Below are positions 1 through 5,068 of a stretch of DNA of 7,422 nucleotides, in pieces. The translations under genes were made by a program, and so were the position numbers. The notes below the pieces were generated by a model. The model was not told where the DNA came from. It saw nothing but the letters and a program-made list of their open reading frames with translations, and did not search any database. Source of the stretch: Rhodospirillaceae bacterium (lineage in GTDB: Bacteria; Pseudomonadota; Alphaproteobacteria; SP197); assembly GCA_018700655.1 (NCBI GenBank), contig JABIUG010000097.1:1-7422 (forward strand), given 5' to 3'. Each line of letters begins with the position of its first letter. Position 1 is the stretch's first letter.

Positions 1-120
1 CCGAAGCCATCTTGCCGCGCCCTGCAGGTCTGACCTACGCTACGCTCCGGTCAGCCCAGCAGGGCGACCACAACCGCCGGACTCTAACTTAGAAGGTGGA
101 CCACCTCATCGGGGCAGGCC
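1..120. mobile_element. Probable terminal fragment of an insertion sequence (IS3-like end)
   Basis: This stretch has no convincing gene. Read on the minus strand from about 121 it begins TGGCCTGCCCCGATGAGGTG, which resembles from memory the TG..CTGCCCC termini of IS3-family elements. Inward from it lie a near-palindromic motif (ggtggaccacc, 95-105) and a large hairpin (18-66), an arrangement common just after the transposase stop. Homology to the neighbouring hydrolase begins only at the ATG at 123, so the junction lies near 119-122. The frame from base 1 stops at 31-33 and could be a transposase tail, but it is too short to identify. The family assignment is inference; the other end lies outside the window. 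Confidence 0.45.
18..66. repeat. Large inverted repeat (hairpin) inside the putative IS end
   Basis: The left arm at 18-35 (cgccctgcaggtctgacc) pairs with the right arm at 49-66 (ggtcagcccagcagggcg), with 16 of 18 positions matching around a 13-nt loop that contains a tandem tacgc. The stem is GC-rich and would be stable. No T-tract follows, so it is not a canonical intrinsic terminator on the plus strand. It may block read-through from or into the mobile element. Confidence 0.6.
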
Positions 121-641
121 ATATGGGTGGCATAATCGCGCAGGAATATGCCCTGGCTTATGGCGACAACCTGCGCTCCCTGATCCTGTGTGCCACATTT
201 GCCGAGCCGGGGCCGTTTTGTCTCAAACTCCTGGAAGTCTGGGAGGTACTTGCAAGCCAGTGCGGCATCGAGGCGACCGTGCGCGATGTCCTGCTGTGTT
301 GTTTCACACCGGGTTTTTATGAAGAGCAGCCCGAACTGGCGAAAGAGTTCGATGAGGGTGTCGCCACGATCGGGCAGACGGCCGAGGGTTTTCTCAGCCA
401 ACTTGCTGCCGCGCGCGATCACAACGCCACGGACCGGTTGGCTGACATCTCGACGCCCACGCTGGTGCTTGCCGGTGAAGAAGACATCCTGATCCCGAAC
501 AGGCAGTCGCTCCGCATCCATGAACATATGCCAGGTTCGGAGTGGCTGACGGTTCCCGGTGGCCACGCCGCCTGCTGGGAGTTTCCCGACACCTTCAACG
601 ACGCTGTTCTCCGTTTTATCGGGCGTCACAGGGGTTCTTGA
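96..641 (+). pseudogene. 5'-truncated alpha/beta hydrolase remnant
   Basis: The C-terminal two thirds of an alpha/beta-fold hydrolase can be read from about 123 (MGGIIAQEYAL, just after the nucleophile elbow) to the stop at 639-641. The cap region and the C-terminal core strands are present. The acid residue is the Asp of AGEEDIL (483-485) and the general base is the His of PGGHAA (564-566). The family normally has 260-280 residues; about 95 N-terminal residues are gone, including the oxyanion HG motif. The nucleophile elbow should read G-x-S-M-G-G, but here it reads GAGHMGG and the serine is absent. The open frame is extended to a GTG at 96 only through the putative IS sequence, after an in-frame TAG at 90-92. 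No ribosome-binding site suits that GTG. I read it as a gene cut by an insertion at the active-site codon and now non-functional. The original substrate cannot be inferred. Confidence 0.75.
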
Positions 642-720
642 TCTGATCGGAGATGGGTGGCCTTCGGGGCAGTCAGCCATGGGGCTGGCCGATCACCATC
701 AGTCGCGCTTATGATCCGGG
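642..720. other. Short intergenic stretch with nested inverted repeats
   Basis: A 7-bp perfect inverted repeat (tgatcgg 644-650, ccgatca 689-695) encloses a tight hairpin at 672-689 (GTCAGCC, loop ATGG, GGCTGGC, with one G-T wobble). No T-run follows, so this is at best a weak terminator after the hydrolase remnant or a binding site ahead of the LysR gene. No clear promoter hexamers were seen. Confidence 0.3.
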
Positions 721-1611
721 ATGGCGATCAACCTGGATATCCGGCATCTGCGTATGCTGGTGGCGCTCGACCAGCATGGCGGTGTGACCGCGGCGGCGCG
801 TGCTCTGGGTATCTCGCAGCCTGCCTTGAGTTATCAGATCAACGAAGCCGAACGACGGGCCGGTGTTCCACTGTTTCGCAGGGTCCGCCGCCGTCTTGTC
901 TTTACCTGGCAGGGTCAGGAGTTGCTGCATTCGGCACGCTCGGTTGTTGCGGAGCTTGAGCGGGCCGAGCGCGATCTCTCGCGTTATGGCGATTCCCCCC
1001 ATGCCCTGGTGCGGCTGGTGACACGGGCCTATTGCCCCTTCGGCTGGTGGCCCGGCTTTGTCCGCCACCTGCGTGAGCGTCACCCCGATATCGAGATCGA
1101 ACACCATGTCGAGACGCTGACACCACCGCTGGCGGTTCTCGAGAGCGGTGCGGCTGATCTTGTGTTGAGCCCCGGGGTCCCGCGTAGCCGCGCTTTTCAC
1201 GTCATACCGGCGTTCGATGACACGTTGGTTGCGCTGGTGCCCAAAGGGAGCGAACTCGCCGACCGCGAATATCTCGAAGCAACCGACTTCGCTGACCACG
1301 CCTATGTCACATATTCGACCGTCCTCGAAGGCGGGCTGGATCATGAGTTGCTGTTTCGTGGCGGCCAAGCAATGCCCGTGACCTACTTGCGCACGGCATC
1401 GATGGAAGCCATGGCCGGGATGGTCACCAGTTGGGCCGCACGCGAAATCAGCAAACGGTTCCCCCAGCTCACGGCCCGGCCGCTCACGGCACATGGCCTG
1501 AACTGTCAATGGGGCGTGGTACAGGCAATCGGTGTCTCGGCCGATCATCCCTCGTCGGTCGTGGCTCGCCAGTTGGTTTCATGGCTTGCAAAGGTTACGC
1601 AAAGTTCATAA
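721..1611 (+). CDS. LysR-family transcriptional regulator (MetR-like)
   Basis: This 296-residue protein has the length and layout of a LysR-type regulator. The N-terminal winged helix-turn-helix spans about residues 5-63, with the recognition region reading AARALGISQPALSYQI and ending at the conserved PLFRR. A linker helix follows to about residue 90, and then a type-2 periplasmic-binding-protein-like effector domain. The DIRHLRML opening and the LSYQI motif resemble MetR-type members, but the ligand cannot be predicted. The start is bounded by an in-frame TGA at 712. ATG 721 is the only start that keeps the whole DNA-binding domain, although no good Shine-Dalgarno precedes it. The gene lies 91 bp upstream of the MttB-family gene on the same strand and may regulate it or be co-transcribed with it. 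A palindrome at its stop codon is a candidate operator. Confidence 0.93.
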   Translation: MAINLDIRHLRMLVALDQHGGVTAAARALGISQPALSYQINEAERRAGVPLFRRVRRRLVFTWQGQELLHSARSVVAELERAERDLSRYGDSPHALVRLVTRAYCPFGWWPGFVRHLRERHPDIEIEHHVETLTPPLAVLESGAADLVLSPGVPRSRAFHVIPAFDDTLVALVPKGSELADREYLEATDFADHAYVTYSTVLEGGLDHELLFRGGQAMPVTYLRTASMEAMAGMVTSWAAREISKRFPQLTARPLTAHGLNCQWGVVQAIGVSADHPSSVVARQLVSWLAKVTQSS

Positions 1612-1625
1612 CGGAATTTTATGAA
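1605..1625. promoter_or_regulatory. Candidate LysR operator between lysR and the methyltransferase gene
   Basis: A perfect 7-bp inverted repeat (TTCATAA at 1605-1611, TTATGAA at 1619-1625) is separated by 7 bp. The size and dyad symmetry fit LysR-type T-N11-A sites. The left half overlaps the lysR stop codon. It is AT-rich in otherwise GC-rich DNA and lies 77 bp before the methyltransferase start. It has no following T-tract, so a terminator is unlikely. Its function is inferred from position and symmetry only. Confidence 0.4.
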
Positions 1626-1687
1626 ATAGACGTAAATCATCGATTTGGCCGGGGAGGGTGTTCTCCAGCATGATCGGCCGGACGTTC

Positions 1688-1693
1688 AAGGAG
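1688..1693 (+). promoter_or_regulatory. Shine-Dalgarno that fixes the methyltransferase start
   Basis: AAGGAG lies 9 nt before the ATG at 1703. The same frame is open further upstream to an ATG at 1658, but that start has no comparable ribosome-binding site and would place this AAGGAG inside the coding sequence. Confidence 0.8.
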
Positions 1694-1702
1694 CAGGCGA
1701 TC

Positions 1703-3244
1703 ATGGCGAGACGTGCAAACAGGCAGGCAGCGGGCAAGCGCCGCGACGACTCAAGTGCGCGCAAGGTGCCGCAGTTACCCTGGACTGTGGTGCGCAATCC
1801 CTATCCGCCGACGGAGATCGCCAGCCCGGAAGATGTCGAGGTGGTGCATGACGCTTCACTGCGTGTGCTCGAAGAGATCGGCATCAACATCCTGCTCGAA
1901 GAGGCGCGCGACATTCTGAAGGCTGCCGGTGTCGCGGTGACGCCGGGCGATCCACGTGTGCGTTTCGATCGTGGTTTCATCGAAGAGGCGATGGCCAAGG
2001 CGCCTTCGCAGTGGACTCTTCATGCGCGCAACCCGGAACGCAGCCGCATCCTGGGCGGCAACTACATCAATTTCTTCCCCGTCGCGGGCAACCCCAACAT
2101 TTCCGATATCGTGGGTGGGCGGCGCGCAGGCAATCTGAAGGACTACCGCGATCTCTTGCGCCTGGCCCAGGTAATCAACGCGGTCCATGGCTGCACGCCG
2201 ATGCTTGAGCCGATCGATGTCGATCCGAACATTCGCTACCTCGATATCGTCGGCGAACAGCTCCTGATCACCGACAAGGTCGCATTCGGTTATTCGCTGG
2301 GCAGGCGCAAGATTCTTGATGCCATCGAGATGGTCCGCATTGCGCGCGGCATCGACGAAGCAACCCTGTTCAGGGAGCCTAGCCTTTGGACGGTGGTCAA
2401 CTGCAACTCACCGCTACAGCTCGACGTCCCGATGCTGCTGGGCATGATCGAGATGGCGCGACGCAACCAGCCGATCGTGGTGACGCCCTTTACACTGGCA
2501 GGTGCGATGGCGCCGGTCTCGATTGCCGGCGCGTTGGCTCAGCAGAATGCCGAGGCCCTGGCCGCGCTGTCGTTCTGTCAGACCGTCAATCCCGGCGCAC
2601 CGGTGGTCTATGGCGGTTTCACCAGCAATGTCGATATGAAGTCGGGCGCACCTGCCTTCGGTACGCCCGAATACGTCAAGGCCGTGCTGCTGGGCGCCCA
2701 GATGGCGCGGCGCTACAAACTGCCTTACCGCTCTTCCAACGTGAACGCCTCGAACTGGCCCGATGCACAGTCGACCTATGAAGGTGCGATGTCGCTGTGG
2801 TCGACGGTGATGGGCCATACCAACATGATCATGCACAGCTTCGGCTGGCTGGAAGGCGGGCTGCGCGCGTCGTTCGAAAAGATCGTGATCGATCTGGAGA
2901 TGGTCCAGACCCTGATGAAGACGCTGGAGCCGGTCGACTTCTCCGAGCCGGAGCTTGGTATCGAAGCGATGCGCGATGTCGGCCCGGGTGGTCACTTCTT
3001 CGGCACGCAACACACGCTCGAGCGCTACGAGACCGCATTCTACGAACCTGTTCTGTCGGACTGGCGCAACTTCGAGACCTGGGAACAGGACGGCGCCCAG
3101 GATGCGACGCAACGTGCTCACAAGGTCTACAAGCAGCTTCTGGCCGAGTACGAGGAGCCGGCAATGGACCCTGCGATCCGTGAGGAACTCACGGGCTTCA
3201 TCGCCCGGCGCAAGGCTGAAGGTGGGGCGACTGCCGACGATTAG
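1703..3244 (+). CDS. MttB-family (COG5598) methyltransferase, non-pyrrolysine type
   Basis: This 513-residue protein belongs to the trimethylamine methyltransferase MttB family. Members are cytoplasmic TIM-barrel enzymes that move a methyl group from a methylamine or quaternary amine to a cobalamin carried by a partner corrinoid protein. Family motifs seen in order are a basic N-terminal tail, the VVHDASLRVLEEIGI segment, VNCNSPLQLD, PFTLAGAMAPVSIAGALAQ with NAEALAA, the GAPVVYGGF strand and an AQSTYEGAMSLWS helix. True MttB reads an internal UAG as pyrrolysine. This gene has no in-frame TAG before its terminal TAG at 3242-3244, so it falls with the non-Pyl relatives, of which MtgB demethylates glycine betaine. 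Its substrate is unknown. No corrinoid protein, reactivase or methyltetrahydrofolate enzyme gene lies in the window. The start at 1703 was chosen on the Shine-Dalgarno; a longer form from 1658 is possible but less likely. The stop codon is the first three bases of a dispersed repeat. Confidence 0.92.
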   Translation: MARRANRQAAGKRRDDSSARKVPQLPWTVVRNPYPPTEIASPEDVEVVHDASLRVLEEIGINILLEEARDILKAAGVAVTPGDPRVRFDRGFIEEAMAKAPSQWTLHARNPERSRILGGNYINFFPVAGNPNISDIVGGRRAGNLKDYRDLLRLAQVINAVHGCTPMLEPIDVDPNIRYLDIVGEQLLITDKVAFGYSLGRRKILDAIEMVRIARGIDEATLFREPSLWTVVNCNSPLQLDVPMLLGMIEMARRNQPIVVTPFTLAGAMAPVSIAGALAQQNAEALAALSFCQTVNPGAPVVYGGFTSNVDMKSGAPAFGTPEYVKAVLLGAQMARRYKLPYRSSNVNASNWPDAQSTYEGAMSLWSTVMGHTNMIMHSFGWLEGGLRASFEKIVIDLEMVQTLMKTLEPVDFSEPELGIEAMRDVGPGGHFFGTQHTLERYETAFYEPVLSDWRNFETWEQDGAQDATQRAHKVYKQLLAEYEEPAMDPAIREELTGFIARRKAEGGATADD

Positions 3245-3267
3245 AGCAGATCACGTTCACACGAAAT
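3242..3267. repeat. Dispersed repeat, copy 1, overlapping a stop codon
   Basis: The motif TAGAGCAGATCACGTTCA at 3242-3259, followed by CACGAAAT, matches 17 of 18 bases of a second copy at 7320-7337. It also resembles the right-hand arm of the palindrome at 7391-7414, including the TTCAC-CGAAAT end. The first three bases are the methyltransferase stop codon. Confidence 0.6.
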
Positions 3268-3320
3268 CCCTCTATGGCCGGGGAAACTCCGGTGTCATGT
3301 CAATGCGCGACACACTGGTG

Positions 3321-3345
3321 GGATCGTACGTTGGCGTATCGATCC
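3321..3345. other. Stem-loop upstream of the pentapeptide-repeat gene
   Basis: ggatcgtacg (3321-3330) pairs with cgtatcgatcc (3335-3345) across a ttgg loop, with one bulged base. No T-tract follows. It lies between the methyltransferase stop and the next gene and could be a weak transcript end or a 5'-leader structure. The rest of this roughly 130-bp gap shows only the repeat copy at its left end. Confidence 0.35.
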
Positions 3346-3394
3346 GGGTATCGGTAACCGCGCCCGATCTTGATGTGGCAATATGGAGAAGACG

Positions 3395-3813
3395 ATGCGT
3401 GTGATTTTGTTTGCAGTTCTCTGTTTGGATCTGATCGAGGGGCCGCAGCCTATGACGAAGCTGATTTGCAGCGGCTTATGAAGACCAATGTCTGTGTCGA
3501 CTGCGACCTCAGCGGCGCGGATCTATCGGGAATGAACCTCGGTGGGGCCAATCTGACTGGCGCCGATCTCTCCGACGCGAACCTGCGCGGGGCCGACCTG
3601 TCGCAGGCTGTGGTCGATCGTGCCGTCCTGACGTCAGCAGATCTTGGTGACACGAACCTTATGGGTCTTGGAACGATGCACACGGACTTCAGCGGCACCA
3701 ATCTGGCAGGTTCGAACTGGACTCTCGATCAGGTGATCATGGCTGCGGGCGTCGGCGCGCGTTATTGCGATACCACACTGCCCGACGGTACGGTCAGTTT
3801 CGCAAGCTGCTGA
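3395..3813 (+). CDS. Secreted pentapeptide-repeat protein, apparent frameshift after the signal peptide
   Basis: The main frame carries about 15 consecutive pentapeptides (3502-3726) of A(D/N)LxG type, such as ADLSG, ANLTG, ADLSD and ANLRG, which should fold as a right-handed quadrilateral beta-helix. They are preceded by AYDEADLQRLMKTNVCVDC and followed by a Cys-containing tail (YCDTTLPDGTVSFASC), a layout I know from small exported pentapeptide proteins. In this frame the segment before AAAYDEAD is not signal-like. However, ATG 3395, with GGAGAAG just upstream, opens another frame reading MRVILFAVLCLDLIEG, a plausible signal-peptide start. One extra G in the GGGG run at 3439-3442 would join the two frames and give a cleavage site after GAAA. 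The gene therefore appears to have lost one nucleotide, by mutation or sequencing error. If translation starts at the TTG at 3370 instead, the product would be cytoplasmic. The molecular role is unknown. Confidence 0.8.
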
Positions 3814-3816
3814 TCA

Positions 3817-3834
3817 AACGGCCGGTGCGCCGTT
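3817..3834. other. Small hairpin after the pentapeptide-repeat gene
   Basis: aacggc (3817-3822) and gccgtt (3829-3834) form a 6-bp stem with a 6-nt loop, 4 nt after the stop codon. No T-run follows, so read-through into the transglutaminase-like gene 53 bp downstream is likely. Confidence 0.3.
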
Positions 3835-3866
3835 GCCGGTCGCGTGCACCCCTGTCAGGCTAAGCC

Positions 3867-4705
3867 ATGGGAAGCGAAGAGCTCTATTTCACCGCACAGA
3901 GCGTGCTGTCGGACCCCGCAGTGATGTTCGTCTGTTCGACGCCCTTGATGATGATGTCGGCGTGCTTTGTCGTGTTGTCCAGGGCCTCTTGCTGCACGAC
4001 TACTATGGCGCGCTTCTTTACGAAAAGCCGCCGGCCGGTTTCAACGGGAAGTCGCGCCAGACCCTGGCTGTCGCAAAGCGTCTGGAAGACGTTCTGGGGG
4101 CCAACAATGTCCCACTGGCGCTCTCGCGCGCGCCCTTTGAGCGCGAGGTCGGGACCTGTCGCGATTATGCTTTGATGCTGTGTTCGATGCTGTGCCACAA
4201 GGGCAGGGCTGCGCGTGTGCGTTGCGGCTTTGCGAGCTATTTCGGGGCTGGCCGTCACGAGGATCATTGGATCTGTGAGGTTTGGCTGACGAAGGCCCGG
4301 TGTTGGGCCCAGGTCGACCCGCAACTCGATCCCGCGCATTGCACACATCTCGGGATCGGCTTCGACACCACGGACATGCCGACAGGAGCCTTTGTCACGG
4401 GTGTAGAGGCCTGGCAGCGCTGCCGTCATGGGGAAAACCCCGAAGCATGGGGTAAATCCGATGCGGCTGGCCTTTGGTTTGTCGAGGTCAATCTGGCCCG
4501 CGATGTTCTGTCCTTATGTCATTGCGAATGTTCGGATTGGGACAACTGGCGGGATGCATCGCCGGAACACCGGGAACCCGATGAGGAACGTTTGGTTGCC
4601 GGTGATCTTCTGGCTGAGCAGTGGCGCGCATGGGTCAAGGCTGCTCCCGGGTGCGTGGCGCCTGTTTCCGCCAGGCATCGACCCGGAAATCCTGCCTGGT
4701 TCTGA
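3867..4705 (+). CDS. Transglutaminase-like cysteine hydrolase, apparent frameshift near the N-terminus
   Basis: The protein has a transglutaminase-like papain fold. The presumed triad is the Cys of VGTCRDYA (4157-4159), the His of HEDHWICEVW (4265-4267) and the Asp of WAQVDPQLD (4316-4318), all intact and correctly ordered. Other family segments are CRVVQGLLLHDYYG before the core, RVRCGFASYF, the AWQRCRHGENPE block and GLWFVEVNLARDVLSL. The expected N-terminus, MGSEELYFTAQSVLSDP, lies in another frame starting at ATG 3867, whose in-frame stop at 3861 excludes an earlier start. The frame changes near 3914-3919: one extra G after the CCCC run would give SDPG-SDVRLFDAL, which matches the family pattern as I remember it. 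The open frame can be followed upstream to 3833, but its first ~28 residues do not resemble the family. Substrate is unknown; members may be proteases, amidases or deamidases. The gene lies 53 bp after the pentapeptide-repeat gene on the same strand. Confidence 0.78.
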
Positions 4706-4726
4706 ACCGGGTGGCGATTGGCCACG

Positions 4727-4758
4727 AAAAAGGGGCGGCGCTGTCGGGAACCGCCCCT
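4727..4758 (-). terminator. Intrinsic terminator of the small minus-strand gene
   Basis: On the minus strand, AGGGGCGG (4758-4751) and CCGCCCCT (4738-4731) form a perfect 8-bp stem with a 12-nt loop, followed at once by a run of five T (4731-4727, the first shared with the stem). It lies 17 bp past the stop of the 54-codon gene. The plus-strand transglutaminase-like gene ends 21 bp away on the other side, but read from that side no T-run follows the stem. Confidence 0.85.
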
Positions 4759-4775
4759 GTTCGTTGGTTCAGCAA

Positions 4776-4940
4776 TCAGCCCTTGGTCAGGGACTGCCAG
4801 AGGGCGCTGATCGAGCGGCCGAGATTGCCGCTGCGAAGGGGCGGGGCCGAGCGCATCGGGGTGACGCTGACATCGGAAGCCCAGTAAGCCTTCGGCGAGT
4901 AGGGATGGCCGAGGATTCCTTGATCGAGGATCGTGTTCAT
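4776..4940 (-). CDS. Small protein of 54 residues, unknown family
   Basis: The start is ATG 4940 and the stop TGA at 4778-4776. AAGGAG at 4953-4948 lies 7 nt upstream, an ideal Shine-Dalgarno, and a strong intrinsic terminator follows 17 bp after the stop. About 45 of 54 codons end in G or C, as in real genes around it. The protein begins MNTILDQGILGHPYSPKAYW and ends SGNLGRSISALWQSLTKG. It has no signal peptide, no transmembrane stretch and no cysteine. The middle is Pro/Ser rich (TPMRSAPPLRSG) and the last 15 or so residues could form a short amphipathic helix with Trp and a basic end. I recognise no family. It is divergent from the GcvA-like LysR gene 128 bp away, which suggests it is a target of that regulator. 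That it is a gene is well supported; its function is not known. Confidence 0.75.
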   Translation of the reverse strand: MNTILDQGILGHPYSPKAYWASDVSVTPMRSAPPLRSGNLGRSISALWQSLTKG

Positions 4941-4947
4941 GGACTTT

Positions 4948-4953
4948 CTCCTT
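4948..4953 (-). promoter_or_regulatory. Shine-Dalgarno of the small gene
   Basis: AAGGAG on the minus strand, 7 nt before the ATG at 4940. It is the strongest ribosome-binding site in the window together with that of the methyltransferase gene, and is the main evidence that the small frame is translated. Confidence 0.8.
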
Positions 4954-5038
4954 CTTGCTGTGACGCTCTGCGTCGTTGTCTGATAGAGGATTTGGGGTTT
5001 CAGGACGATTTTTTCAAAGGAGATGTTCTAAGCTTTCA

Positions 5039-5065
5039 CAAAAGTTTTGCTCGTGTTAAAAACAC
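5039..5065. promoter_or_regulatory. Candidate LysR operator and promoter region with overlapping palindromes
   Basis: Three dyads overlap just before the GcvA-like gene: caaaa-g-ttttg (5039-5049), gtttt-N10-aaaac (5044-5063) and gtgtt-aaa-aacac (5053-5065). The stretch is AT-rich in GC-rich surroundings and fits the size of a LysR T-N11-A site. Its position between divergent genes suggests autoregulation together with control of the small gene. No confident -35/-10 pair could be assigned on either strand. Confidence 0.4.
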
Positions 5066-5068
5066 TCC

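Noticed and set aside
84..680. 198-codon minus-strand frame opposite the hydrolase remnant
   Set aside because: No recognisable domain. The plus-strand frame shows hydrolase motifs with the acid and His residues conserved.
709..1548. 279-codon minus-strand frame opposite the MetR-like gene
   Set aside because: Antisense shadow; the plus strand encodes a complete LysR protein with an intact DNA-binding domain.
1658..1702. Longer N-terminus for the MttB-family protein from ATG 1658
   Set aside because: The 15 extra residues have no family support, and AAGGAG at 1688-1693 lies at ideal distance from ATG 1703.
2414..3121. 235-codon minus-strand frame inside the methyltransferase gene
   Set aside because: The translation is low-complexity His/Arg/Gln rich, as expected from an antisense frame, and the family match is wholly on the plus strand.
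1703..3241. Possible pyrrolysine-encoding TrimethylamineMttB gene
   Set aside because: No in-frame TAG occurs before the terminal stop, so there is no site for UAG-encoded pyrrolysine.
4731..4758. The GC stem as a plus-strand terminator of the transglutaminase-like gene
   Set aside because: Read on the plus strand the stem is followed by gttcgttgg with no T-run. The T-run is only on the minus strand.
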